Below are positions 1-9,713 of a stretch of 64,000 nt of DNA, one piece after another. Numbering within the stretch: the stretch's first letter is position 1; every line of letters starts with the position of its first letter. The notes beneath the pieces are model-generated. The model had not been told where the DNA came from. It was given only the letters and a program-made list of their open reading frames with translations, and searched no databases. Location: assembly GCA_905479995.1 (NCBI GenBank), contig CAJQON010000030.1, forward strand, positions 62,001 through 126,000. Direction: 5' to 3'. This DNA is from an uncultured Flavobacteriales bacterium. Its GTDB lineage: Bacteria > Bacteroidota > Bacteroidia > Flavobacteriales_E > Vicingaceae. The position numbers and the translations under genes are program-made.

Positions 1-1658
1 TTATTCCAAACATTTGACTTAGTAATCCCCTTGCACAGCTTAATAATAGATTCATCACAACCTAAAACTTTTTCATCTGGATGATAAACTGATCCTTTAC
101 GATTATTCGTAAAGGATTGATACCCAAACTCGATAATGTCTGCCTTTAAATTACTCTTGGTAAAATTTAACAAATCTTCTAAGGCATTTTCTTCATAAAA
201 ATCATCAGAATCCAAAAAAGCAATGTATTCTCCTTGTGCAATATCTAACCCACTATTTCTTGCTCCTCCAAGTCCTTTATTTTCCTCATGTTCTACCAAA
301 TAATATGGTGTTTGAACATCCTTCATAAAAGCCTTCACTTTTAGCCAAGAATCATCGGGAGTACAATCATTTACAATAATAATTTCAAATTGATTCAACA
401 CCTCTTCACTCGTACTAAAAACAGAATTTAAACATTGCTCTATATATTCCGAAACATTATAAACCGGAATGATGATTGAAATTATTGGTTTAACACTCAT
501 TTGTTGTTGTTTGTTTAGCTTCTCTTTAAAATTTATTTCCTTAAATGCTTCTTTCAAAACTGATGAATTTTCAATATCCGTATTCTCAAAAGCAACTTGT
601 ATTTCTTTTAGATAATCTATCTTATCTGAAAGAATATTATTCTTTATTGACTTTACGCAGGTTAAAACCAACTCATCAATTATCTGCAGGTCTTTTTCAG
701 TGATATTGTTTTTTCTAAAAACCTTTTTATTTTCTGGAAATAATTTTTCTCTTCCTTTAAAGTATCTTTTACATACTGCACTATTCGATTCAAGAAACTC
801 TTCTTCTAAAGCATAATATTCTTGCTCTTCATAAGCTGCTCCCTTTCCTTTAAATTTAATAGAAAACAAATCCATCAGTTCCCTATTAATTGTACTCCAT
901 TTTTTTCCATTTGTAAAATGCGGTTCAATGTGATTAACTGACCATCCAAAAGCTTGACCAATTAATGATAATGACTCATTATCACTCAAGTCTATATTAG
1001 AAACATCAACAGCATCCATATCAATAGCATTCATAAAATCCTTGATCAAACTTCCTTCTACAAATTCATTCTTATCAAAAATTTTAACTATAATATTATT
1101 TATTCCAAAGACATTCTCCCAATTCGTTAGAAAAACATCAAAATTAAAATACACATTATCTTTATTACAATCCTCCTTATACTGACTAAAACGTTTGAGT
1201 TTACCTACTTTAATATGCGTGGAATATAAAGATTCCGACATTTTACTTTGCTCTCTTAAATACGTTAAAATAGTTACCTCTTCAAAGAACCCAGACAGCA
1301 AGCTTTTTAAATTCTGAATTTCTTCTGTAGTTGTTAACCTCGAATGAAAGTGCTCACAAGATGAAATTACGGTGTGAATATTAGCAGGAAGATTAGCAAG
1401 TTCAATTGAAAGATCAACATAACACTTATCTTTAAATACCTGTTTCTTTTCTAAGTTATCAATATCCCTAGTAATAAAAAAATCATCATATCGATCATCT
1501 TTATAACAGTATGAGGCCAAATCTCTATTACACTCTTCTCCAGGAGATTGCAAAAAATAAAAACCTTTTGCATTTAACTTATTCTGGTTTGAGTGTAAAA
1601 ACTTTTGAATAGAAGTTGACCCTGTTTTTTCAGTACCTATATGAACAATAATTTTCAT
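1..1658 (-). CDS. Sulfotransferase-like domain fused to GT2 glycosyltransferase (partial, 3' end outside window)
   Basis: An unbroken minus-strand frame runs from the ATG at 1658 to the left edge (552 codons visible). The N-terminus begins MKIIVHIGTEKTGSTSIQKF, a P-loop-like PAPS-binding signature of bacterial sulfotransferase-like proteins, and LREQSKMSESLYS further on also fits that group. From about residue 387 a second domain starts (PIISIIIPVYNVSEYIEQCL, then FLDSDD near the edge): a family 2 glycosyltransferase with a DxD-type metal site. The C-terminus is not visible. It lies 17 bases upstream of the methyltransferase stop and is probably last in the polysaccharide operon. Inference: it adds a sugar and perhaps a sulfate to a surface glycan. 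The GT2 call is firm; the sulfotransferase activity is a similarity-based guess. Confidence 0.8.
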   Translation of the reverse strand, partial: MKIIVHIGTEKTGSTSIQKFLHSNQNKLNAKGFYFLQSPGEECNRDLASYCYKDDRYDDFFITRDIDNLEKKQVFKDKCYVDLSIELANLPANIHTVISSCEHFHSRLTTTEEIQNLKSLLSGFFEEVTILTYLREQSKMSESLYSTHIKVGKLKRFSQYKEDCNKDNVYFNFDVFLTNWENVFGINNIIVKIFDKNEFVEGSLIKDFMNAIDMDAVDVSNIDLSDNESLSLIGQAFGWSVNHIEPHFTNGKKWSTINRELMDLFSIKFKGKGAAYEEQEYYALEEEFLESNSAVCKRYFKGREKLFPENKKVFRKNNITEKDLQIIDELVLTCVKSIKNNILSDKIDYLKEIQVAFENTDIENSSVLKEAFKEINFKEKLNKQQQMSVKPIISIIIPVYNVSEYIEQCLNSVFSTSEEVLNQFEIIIVNDCTPDDSWLKVKAFMKDVQTPYYLVEHEENKGLGGARNSGLDIAQGEYIAFLDSDDFYEENALEDLLNFTKSNLKADIIEFGYQSFTNNRKGSVYHPDEKVLGCDESIIKLCKGITKSNVWN

Positions 1659-1675
1659 CTAACAAACGTAATAGT

Positions 1676-2287
1676 TTATACTCCTATTTTTCGGATAAGT
1701 ACATCGCAAAACATTTCTGGGTGGAGCGCAAAATAGAGCATTTCAAAGTTGTTGGCTAACATAAACTCATTGGTTGCTTGAACAACACCATATTCTTCAT
1801 TCGTAAAATGATCAAACATAATATAATCGTTCATTACAAGAAATCCGTTGGGTTTTAAAACTCTTAAACATTGAGCTAAATCTTTTTTTACAGATTCATA
1901 ATCATGTGCTGCATCAATATACATCCAATCAAAATAATGATCTGGAAATTCTGCCATTGTATTCCACGACAATCCCTTTTTAACTTTTACTTTGTCACCA
2001 TAGCTCTCAAATTTATTTTTAATGTAAGCTTCATGGTTTCCTTTTTTAAATCGGTTTTTATGAGGATAATCATTAGAGTTAAAAGTATCTCCTAAAACTA
2101 ATTCACTTGGTTCAGTAATGTCTAACAAATGCTGAGACCAATCGCCTCCTAAAACACCAATCTCTATTCCTTTTCCATTTTTAGGTAAATGCTGAAGGAT
2201 ATGATATCTATCGGTTAAAAGCTTACAATTCCCCACCATTTCATGTGACAAACGTGGCACATTTATTTTATTTTCTATATCGCTCAT
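1676..2287 (-). CDS. Class I SAM-dependent methyltransferase (Methyltransf_24 type)
   Basis: This 203-residue cytoplasmic protein has the Rossmann-fold methyltransferase pattern. A glycine-rich SAM loop, GIEIGVLGGDWS, lies near residues 40-51, and an acidic strand end followed by the MYIDAAHDYESVKKDL block lies near residues 121-136, typical of Methyltransf_24 proteins from glycan and cephalosporin hydroxylase-like families. LRVLKPNGFLVMNDY follows. Its ATG overlaps the stop of the upstream glycosyltransferase (ATGA), so the two are translationally coupled. In this context it probably methylates a sugar or other substituent of the exported polysaccharide; the acceptor cannot be read from sequence. 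Confidence 0.82.
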   Translation of the reverse strand: MSDIENKINVPRLSHEMVGNCKLLTDRYHILQHLPKNGKGIEIGVLGGDWSQHLLDITEPSELVLGDTFNSNDYPHKNRFKKGNHEAYIKNKFESYGDKVKVKKGLSWNTMAEFPDHYFDWMYIDAAHDYESVKKDLAQCLRVLKPNGFLVMNDYIMFDHFTNEEYGVVQATNEFMLANNFEMLYFALHPEMFCDVLIRKIGV

Positions 2288-3246
2288 TTAAATAATTTAA
2301 AAATTTTACCTAATTTAATGTACCAATTTGGCAGGTAATCAAATCTGTTACTGTACCATTTTTTTTGTGTTGAAAATTCATTTTCATACCAGGAAATCAA
2401 CTCACTTTTTTCAACTTCAAAGTTAGTTACCTTATCCGACAATGCCTTAATTAAATCTCCTTTAAATTTTATGTAAATATCCGGATCAATATCTTTTTGA
2501 GGAATGAACACTCGTTGTTTATCTTGTATTATTTCTTCCTTCCGTTTTCTGTTAAATTCATCATAGGCAGCAGTTGTACTATTTGGTAATACACTTTTGT
2601 AATCTTGTTTGGTTGCAGAAATGTATTGATTACTATTTAATACATCCCATGGTGTATCTTCATTTGTATATCCAGCCCTGGCACATCTCATAGAAAAGTC
2701 AACATGTCCCATACCTCTAAAACCAAAAGATTGAGTATCCATAGAACCAACTTTTTTAATTACTTCTGGAGAAAAAGTGTAAAAGAATCCATGCGCATGT
2801 AACATTGGAACATTTCCAATTAATGTTTTTTCAGTTTTCGGTTTTTCTAAAAATTGCTCAGAACACCAATTTTCATCACAAAATATTAAATGATGACTCC
2901 CTGTTTGTTGTGCAGTTTCATAATACAATTTATCCCAACCAGGCTTCAAGAAAGTAATGTCATCATCTACTTTAAAACAAAAATCGTAATCGGTATTTTC
3001 CAAAGAACTCAATATTGTATTCATTTGTTGATGAACTCCTAATCGGTTATTTTGTAGTATAACAATTGTAGTATTTTCAATATTTAATGAAGATAAATAG
3101 TCTAATGTTCCATCAGTAGAACCATCATCGGCAACTACCAATACCCAACTTACATTATTGTTTTTTGTTTCTACCCAAGTATGAATACATTTTTTTAAGT
3201 ATTCTACTCTATTGTAGGTTGTTATGGCTATGACAAAGTTTTTCAT
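2284..3246 (-). CDS. Family 2 glycosyltransferase with conserved C-terminal tail
   Basis: This 320-residue GT2 (GT-A fold) enzyme opens with VIAITTYNRVEYLKKCI, has DDGSTDGT near residue 42 and a metal-binding VDDDI near residue 96. A HAHGFFYTFSPE segment and GFRGMGHVDFSMRCARAGY resemble the acceptor side of polypeptide- or rhamnosyl-type GT2 enzymes. The last 24 residues (WYSNRFDYLPNWYIKLGKIF and a basic end) resemble the tail of the next upstream gene product. The start ATG shares one base with the stop of that upstream gene. Likely a cytoplasmic enzyme working at the inner membrane on the lipid-linked glycan; donor and acceptor unknown. Confidence 0.85.
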   Translation of the reverse strand: MKNFVIAITTYNRVEYLKKCIHTWVETKNNNVSWVLVVADDGSTDGTLDYLSSLNIENTTIVILQNNRLGVHQQMNTILSSLENTDYDFCFKVDDDITFLKPGWDKLYYETAQQTGSHHLIFCDENWCSEQFLEKPKTEKTLIGNVPMLHAHGFFYTFSPEVIKKVGSMDTQSFGFRGMGHVDFSMRCARAGYTNEDTPWDVLNSNQYISATKQDYKSVLPNSTTAAYDEFNRKRKEEIIQDKQRVFIPQKDIDPDIYIKFKGDLIKALSDKVTNFEVEKSELISWYENEFSTQKKWYSNRFDYLPNWYIKLGKIFKLFK

Positions 3247-6200
3247 TAAAACCTTTTTTTAACTTTTATTCTTCTAAATATTGCACCTATTTTTAAAAAC
3301 CATAAAGGTAGGTGGTCATACGTATCTGAATACCATTTGTTCTCCTTTACTAACTTTTCTACTTCATGCTTTTTTTGTTCCAAGTTAGTTCCTAATTGAG
3401 ATTGGGAAGACAATTTAACTCTACTCTCTTTAAGTTGATGTCTCATTAAAGAGTTTTCATTTTCAGCATTTTTCAATTCCTCAATATGTACTTCATCATT
3501 ATCATCCGCAACTTTTGTTTTAACGTGTAAACTAGGACTTGATATGAAGAGATTTTTTATCGCTATTGGGGAACCTAAATTTTCTCTAGAGTTACAATAA
3601 GAAGAAAAAGAATCAAAATCTCTGAAACTTTTTAACGCTTCTAACCAGTTTTCATGATAAATAATTTGTTGATGCTCTAAAGGGTATTTTCTAATAGAAC
3701 TTTCAAATCTTGTTAAGAATTTTTCTTTAAGCTTAAATAAATTATTGTTATCAAGCTTATTACTAACTGTAGAGGGCATATGGTTTAGTTCAACTAGTGT
3801 TTCATTTACAACATCAATTTCAAAGTGTTCAAAATACCGTAAATTAAACTCTAAATCTTGGTGTCTAACAAAGGTTTCATCAAATCCATTTAAAAACTCT
3901 ATTGCAGACCTCCTATACAATGCAGTATTTGTATTGAGATAATGAGACTTAAAATCCAAAGACAATAGTTCAAAACTTAAATCGCCTTTTTTATATCGAT
4001 TAAGGTCATTTGTTTGTGAATTCCATCCTTTAAACCCACAGTAAACAGCATTTGTTAGCGTTTTTTTGGATTTATTAAGAACACGAACAGACTCCTCAAT
4101 TTTAGCTGGATAATAAATATCGTCATCATCTAAAAAACAAATAAACTCACCAGTAGAATGAATAACACCTGTATTTCTAGCAGCAGATCCGTTTAAATTC
4201 ACAGGATGAGGAATCAGTTTTATATTCTCTTTATACCTTTCAATTATTTTTAAAACTTCACTAGAATAAGGGGAATCTAACCCATTATCATCAACTACTA
4301 TTATTTCTACTAAATCATATGTTTGATTGACAATAGAACTTATTGCATATTCTAAATTATCATTTCGCTTATAGGTAGGAATTATAATGCTAACCAAACC
4401 CTTAACTGGCTCCTGACCTTTTGTCTTTAAAGTACTTAAATCTAATATATCTCCTTTTTGGGTAAGAGAAGCTATAGGTTCTTCATTGGTATATTTAGCA
4501 CCTAATAAAGAAATGATTTTATCATAAATTAATTCTTCGGTTAAAATTAAGTCTTCAGTTAAAAGTAATGTGAAATCAGTATTTAATTGAAGAAAATCAG
4601 CATCAACATATGTAGATGTAAGATTAGCTTTTAAATTATTTAAATATTCATTTTGATGCAGCGGCCTAATCCCATATTCAGTATTTAAAAACCACCTAAT
4701 ATTATAAACTGTATTTAAATCGGTGCTTAAAATATCTATATACTTCAAATTTAAATCTGAAGTTATTACAATTGAAATTGAAGCTTTTTCTAACGGAAAA
4801 GGGTACTTCGTTAAATTCCATTTCATTTTTTCTCCATGCGAAAATTGATCACGACCAGATCTTATTGTACTTGTACTAACATCTGGAATACAAATATTAG
4901 GAAAAGCAACAAAACACTTATCGGCATATTTTTTATATAAACTTCCTAAAGGAATATGATCAAACGGAGCATCAAAAAAAGATTGAACTTCAATTAACTC
5001 ATCATAAATAGAATTATGAATACCAATTGCAAATGAACCACAAGTTTTTACTTCTAACGGAGTGTAGAATTTATTGGCAATAGATTTTTTCTCATCAATA
5101 TCTTCCCACCCATATTGAGAAGCTCCTAGTTGAATGATTTTCCAATTTTTATTGATAGAAGAAAGAAATAGTTTAAACCTATCTTCAAAATCATCACCCA
5201 AAATCACATCGTCTTCAAGTATTAATATTGATTCATAATTATTTTTTTTAGCGTCATTTAAAATAGAGATATAAGTAAGTATATACCCTAGAGCTCCTTC
5301 GGAATCAATAAATTTAGTTCCCCTATATTTTTCAAGTTCCTCAAACTCATGAAAATGTTCAAATTTACCTACACCTCTGCTTTTATACGCTTCATATTTT
5401 GCACTATTTTCAGGGAGATAACCATTTGTAGCTTCCCAAAATCCAAAATCTACACCATGGCCTATAAGCTGTTTTGCTATTGTACATTTCTTTTGAACCT
5501 CATTTTTAAGGTTAACGACATAAACATGATCAAAAACCTCATTAACAATTGAAATAGAATTTTCAGTATCGCCTATTTTTTTCAAAACTTCTTTTTTCAG
5601 TTTTTCAAACTGAACATTGTAACTAGAAGTATTGAATCTTTCTTTTAATAGAGTAATTAATCGCTCGCCATATCCAATATCTAAATCAATCTCTTTATCA
5701 TTAAAAAATGAATCTAATTGCAACAATGCAAACGACTTAAGTTCATTACTTAAATCCCAAGCGCCCAACAAATACCTCCATCTATCAAAAAATAATATCG
5801 AAAATATTTTACTATTATTTAAATTGGAGTTTACTTGCCTTAGAACAAACACTAAGTCTTCAATGTGTTTTTGTTTCGTTTTTTGACGTGTAATTGAAGT
5901 GCCCTCAAGTCTATAATTAAATAATACTTTAGAATCCATTTCAATGTTTTCCGACAAGTTAATTGCTATTGGAGTAAATTCTAAATCTTCATAATAAATA
6001 TGCTCTTTAAAATTGATTTTTTTAAACAATACAGCCGGAAATAATTTATTACATGCAGATGGTGTGATTTTTCCTTCAGCAAATAATTCTAAAGCCTTCT
6101 CACTTGTTAAAGATTCATTTTTAGGAATATAATCCCAAACTACTTTATCCTCTTTTTTTGCTTCAAACCCAAATATAAAAATAGAGTTTGGATTGATTTT

Positions 6201-6539
6201 TTTTACTTTAGATACTAAATAATCAAGTGCTCCTTTATTTAACCAATCATCAGAATCTAAGAAAAATAAAAAATCGCCTTTTGCATTTTTAATACCCGTA
6301 TTTCTTGCTCCTCCTAACCCTTTATTCTCAGAATGTTGTATTAAGCGAATATTTTTTTTAGGATTTCTTTTTATGTACTGACTAAATAAATATGCTGAGT
6401 TGTCAGGAGATTTATCATCAATTCCAATAATTTCAATATCATCAAACGTTTCTTCTTTGTTTCCATCAATAATTGAATCCAAACAAAACTCGATATAACT
6501 TTCAACGTTATATATTGGGATTATAAGACTTATTTTCAT
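3246..6539 (-). CDS. Three-domain glycosyltransferase GT2-GT25-GT2
   Basis: A 1097-residue protein starting at the ATG at 6539; a TTG two codons upstream is also in frame but less likely. Three domains are visible. The first is a GT2 at about 1-300 (LIIPIYNVESYIEFCL, FLDSDD near 93-98, YYEDLEF near 182). The second is a GT25-like LPS glycosyltransferase at about 335-575 (HVYVVNLKN, GALGYILTYISIL, ILEDDV near 440). The third is another GT2 at about 715-955 (LVSIIIPTYKRNDNL, VVDDNG, FLDDDD near 803). A charged, probably coiled-coil stretch leads to the tail WYSDTYDHLPLWFLKIGAIF plus basic residues. It probably adds two or three successive sugars in one polypeptide. Sugars are not predictable. 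Confidence 0.87.
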   Translation of the reverse strand: MKISLIIPIYNVESYIEFCLDSIIDGNKEETFDDIEIIGIDDKSPDNSAYLFSQYIKRNPKKNIRLIQHSENKGLGGARNTGIKNAKGDFLFFLDSDDWLNKGALDYLVSKVKKINPNSIFIFGFEAKKEDKVVWDYIPKNESLTSEKALELFAEGKITPSACNKLFPAVLFKKINFKEHIYYEDLEFTPIAINLSENIEMDSKVLFNYRLEGTSITRQKTKQKHIEDLVFVLRQVNSNLNNSKIFSILFFDRWRYLLGAWDLSNELKSFALLQLDSFFNDKEIDLDIGYGERLITLLKERFNTSSYNVQFEKLKKEVLKKIGDTENSISIVNEVFDHVYVVNLKNEVQKKCTIAKQLIGHGVDFGFWEATNGYLPENSAKYEAYKSRGVGKFEHFHEFEELEKYRGTKFIDSEGALGYILTYISILNDAKKNNYESILILEDDVILGDDFEDRFKLFLSSINKNWKIIQLGASQYGWEDIDEKKSIANKFYTPLEVKTCGSFAIGIHNSIYDELIEVQSFFDAPFDHIPLGSLYKKYADKCFVAFPNICIPDVSTSTIRSGRDQFSHGEKMKWNLTKYPFPLEKASISIVITSDLNLKYIDILSTDLNTVYNIRWFLNTEYGIRPLHQNEYLNNLKANLTSTYVDADFLQLNTDFTLLLTEDLILTEELIYDKIISLLGAKYTNEEPIASLTQKGDILDLSTLKTKGQEPVKGLVSIIIPTYKRNDNLEYAISSIVNQTYDLVEIIVVDDNGLDSPYSSEVLKIIERYKENIKLIPHPVNLNGSAARNTGVIHSTGEFICFLDDDDIYYPAKIEESVRVLNKSKKTLTNAVYCGFKGWNSQTNDLNRYKKGDLSFELLSLDFKSHYLNTNTALYRRSAIEFLNGFDETFVRHQDLEFNLRYFEHFEIDVVNETLVELNHMPSTVSNKLDNNNLFKLKEKFLTRFESSIRKYPLEHQQIIYHENWLEALKSFRDFDSFSSYCNSRENLGSPIAIKNLFISSPSLHVKTKVADDNDEVHIEELKNAENENSLMRHQLKESRVKLSSQSQLGTNLEQKKHEVEKLVKENKWYSDTYDHLPLWFLKIGAIFRRIKVKKRF

Positions 6540-6580
6540 TTTCAAAATACTAATTTGAATTAATAAAAGACTTTAATTGT

Positions 6581-9500
6581 CTAGTGACTGCTTTTTCCAT
6601 ATACCTTCCCATATAATAGTTCATTTACATTTTCACTATTTTCTTTTAATCTTTCGTCATTAATAACAATAGATGATCTTTTCTCTAACAAATAATTACC
6701 TCTTTCGTTTAATTCCTTAACATTTAACCATGCTGGGCCAAATTCACTTTTTTTCTGAAAAACAGCAAGATTCAATCTATTACTCTTTAATTCCAACGAA
6801 ACAATATCAACTTTAGAAAAATCCTTAACACTTAAACCTATCTCAGAATTTTCAACAGAAATTTTATCCCCCTTTATAAAAGTCCTTTCGCCAGCACTAA
6901 TACCTTTATCTCCTGAATTACTTATTGAAACATCAAACATTTGCAAACTTTTTCCAGAAATATCAATCGCATCATTACCAATGTTATCAAATTTTACATG
7001 CTCTATTTTACCAGTAGAAAAATCTGCATCAAGAGCATCTGAATACACATTATGAAAATATAAATTCTTTATGTTATAATCCGATCTTATTATATTAAGC
7101 ATATCTTCAGAATAATTATCAAACAACTCACAATTGGTTAATTCTACATCCGACTCATAAAACGTAAGCATTCCAGTCAAATTTATTCCAAACTGATTAA
7201 GAGCTCCATTATTAGAAAAGTTAACGTAATTAAATAACGATCGTTTTTTTGCATTTAAAACAACTATTCCATTACCTGTTTTATCTGAAGAAACTATTTG
7301 AACCGGATGGTCTTTTGTCCCTTTAAAATTCAGAGAAGAATATGAGAATAAAAAAGAATTATTAATAAAATTTAATACAACATTTCCATGACAAAAAACC
7401 GTATATCCTTCTGGTATTTTTATTCCAGAATCTATTGTCCAGTTGCCTTCCTTAATCCAAATCTCCTTTTTTTCTTCTTTCACTTGAACAAAATCAAACT
7501 CCCTAAAATTTGCATCTTGTCTTACAATATTGCTATCAAAAAAATTGCCCTCATAAAAATTCCAAGGGAACACTTCTTCCGATTTATTATTGATTGCTCC
7601 TGGATAACGAAAGTTAAATTGTAATCCCTTAATCATATTTTCATCCCATGGAAAATTCATTTCCACTTTCTTAGGATAATCTTTTCTTAATGATGGCACT
7701 TCAAATGTTAATTCTTTATTCCTTGGAAATTTTACTGGTCGACTTCCTGCTATATAATACTTTTCAACCGGTTTAAATATCTTTCTATTATTATATCTTA
7801 CATCAATCACTTCTAATATTTTAGAGGTTGTATTGACAACAGTAAGAGTAATGGCATTATCCTTTTCAGAATATTTTTTAAAGAACACCTTAATACCAGA
7901 CACAGTTGAATTATCTACATATGCTGTTTGCTCTAATTTTTCAATCCGTTTTTTAAGTTCTTCATCAGACACTTCTTTATTAAAATTTGAATGATCTATT
8001 TCATGATTCGGCACAATAGACAAGGAATTCTTACATTTCCAATCATTATTCGCATCCATTTTTATGGATTCTGTAGCACGAATAGATTCAAGTCCAAAAA
8101 GGTTCATATTAACATTTATTTGTGCTGGAACTTTCCCCTTATACTTAAACTCTAATTGCGCGTATTGATTTTTATTCATAAAAGGCTGTAAAACAACATC
8201 TGAATCCAAATAAACAGTATCTATTCCAACTATTAACGAATTAATTTCTATTGCTAAGGTTTTAGTATTAAGCAATCGAATTGTAGTTACCCCATCCTTA
8301 CTTCCAACAATTTCACCCTGAATATCGCCCGAATGAAAACTTAAAACACTATCTCTAATATAAGCCACATTATCAAGAACAACTTGTCCCCCTTTAAAAG
8401 AATATTTTGGATTTGAAGACCTCAATAATTCTTCTCTTTTTTGAATAGCAGGTTTCATTGACAAAAGCAATGAATCGACTACTTGCTCACGAACAAAATA
8501 ATTTAAACTCTGAATATATTGCTTATAAAAATCTCGGCCTCTAAACAATGCCTTATATTGGAACCTGTTCATATACCGGTCTATACTAGAAGGTTTTGGT
8601 AGATACAATATTCTTTCAATAGATTTTTTTTCTCCCATTATCCCTTGTATCGAAATAGGTTTTATTGTCTGATTATCATATCCAATTGGTTCTATTAAAG
8701 AAGTTACAGGGTTTAAATAGAGTTTCATGTTATCATTATAACAAGCATGATGGTGCCCCAACAAATCTATAATAGCATAAAATGAAGCAAGTTTTTGTGT
8801 GTTAAAAACCTTATCGGGAGTTAAATTCCCTAATTGAAATTGAGTTATTAAATTTCTTACAATCTTAAATTCTTCTCTAAGTTTCTCATCTTTAAGTACC
8901 TTTTTCATTTGATAGGGCAATATTCTAGCCCCAAAGAAAGGAGCAACTAACCCTACCTTACTCCCATAAGAATTCCAGTAATCTTTGTTTGAAAGTTGAA
9001 AAACAAGCCCCTCTCTTAATTCATTATTCTCAATTAGGTTTTTATCAAAATTCTCTTCAACAGCATACACTGGTGACAAGGCTACTTCATTTACCTTAAC
9101 GTTTAAGAAATCATACCGAAGCGAGATTAATCCTTGTGATTTCAACAATTGATGGAACAACCATTCGTTTATCCCACTCCGAACTTCAGAACGTTGTAGT
9201 GCAAACTTTCTCATTCCGAGAAATGTTCCTCCTCCTTTTAACTTAACTTTAAAAGACCATGCATTTTTATCAATCCAATGGTCATAATAATCACCCTTTA
9301 GTCTAACTTCAGCATCCGAAGTATCACTTCTATAAATAAACTTTGCTTTTACCCAGTCATCATCTCCTACAGATAAATAACCATCATATAACGCCAGCTC
9401 TCTCTTCTCCTGTAATTTCAACATTGCCTTATCTGAAATAACAAGTTGAACAGAACCAATAGAATCATTTATTAAAAAATTACTAGAGTTTAAGGAATCA

Positions 9501-9598
9501 TCTTGAATATAATTTTCAACAGAAGCCTCACTAGAATTACAACTTACAATTATTATTAATGTAACTACAACTACTCTTACAATACTATTTATGCTCAT
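6581..9598 (-). CDS. CotH-like lipoprotein with C-terminal parallel beta-helix
   Basis: This 1005-residue protein has a lipoprotein signal ending IIIVSC (cysteine 20), so it should be anchored in the envelope. Residues from about 45 to 400 resemble the CotH family: AEVRLKGDYYDHWIDKNAWS, a FLGMRKFALQ block, and HHACYNDNMKLYLNP followed by IEPIGYDNQ, which corresponds to the family's metal/ATP-site region. Residues from about 730 to 980 form short repeats (ALDADFS, NDAIDISG, DKGISAG) typical of a right-handed parallel beta-helix. CotH proteins were described as secretory-pathway protein kinases in spore coats; here it sits inside a polysaccharide operon, so a glycan- or protein-modifying envelope role is inferred. 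Kinase activity is not established by sequence alone. Confidence 0.72.
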   Translation of the reverse strand: MSINSIVRVVVVTLIIIVSCNSSEASVENYIQDDSLNSSNFLINDSIGSVQLVISDKAMLKLQEKRELALYDGYLSVGDDDWVKAKFIYRSDTSDAEVRLKGDYYDHWIDKNAWSFKVKLKGGGTFLGMRKFALQRSEVRSGINEWLFHQLLKSQGLISLRYDFLNVKVNEVALSPVYAVEENFDKNLIENNELREGLVFQLSNKDYWNSYGSKVGLVAPFFGARILPYQMKKVLKDEKLREEFKIVRNLITQFQLGNLTPDKVFNTQKLASFYAIIDLLGHHHACYNDNMKLYLNPVTSLIEPIGYDNQTIKPISIQGIMGEKKSIERILYLPKPSSIDRYMNRFQYKALFRGRDFYKQYIQSLNYFVREQVVDSLLLSMKPAIQKREELLRSSNPKYSFKGGQVVLDNVAYIRDSVLSFHSGDIQGEIVGSKDGVTTIRLLNTKTLAIEINSLIVGIDTVYLDSDVVLQPFMNKNQYAQLEFKYKGKVPAQINVNMNLFGLESIRATESIKMDANNDWKCKNSLSIVPNHEIDHSNFNKEVSDEELKKRIEKLEQTAYVDNSTVSGIKVFFKKYSEKDNAITLTVVNTTSKILEVIDVRYNNRKIFKPVEKYYIAGSRPVKFPRNKELTFEVPSLRKDYPKKVEMNFPWDENMIKGLQFNFRYPGAINNKSEEVFPWNFYEGNFFDSNIVRQDANFREFDFVQVKEEKKEIWIKEGNWTIDSGIKIPEGYTVFCHGNVVLNFINNSFLFSYSSLNFKGTKDHPVQIVSSDKTGNGIVVLNAKKRSLFNYVNFSNNGALNQFGINLTGMLTFYESDVELTNCELFDNYSEDMLNIIRSDYNIKNLYFHNVYSDALDADFSTGKIEHVKFDNIGNDAIDISGKSLQMFDVSISNSGDKGISAGERTFIKGDKISVENSEIGLSVKDFSKVDIVSLELKSNRLNLAVFQKKSEFGPAWLNVKELNERGNYLLEKRSSIVINDERLKENSENVNELLYGKVYGKSSH

Positions 9599-9713
9599 AC
9601 TTAATTATTTTTAGTCTTCATGAAAAAGATTTCTTTAATAAAATTTAATTCGATCTTTTACAATCTTTCCAATAAATGAAACAATAATGTATAACTTAAG
9701 TATCATAATGCAC

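Noticed and set aside
1904-2095. Small plus-strand frames antisense to the glycan cluster and to sprA and the alpha-2-macroglobulin
   Set aside because: All lie fully inside well-supported minus-strand genes and have no family resemblance.
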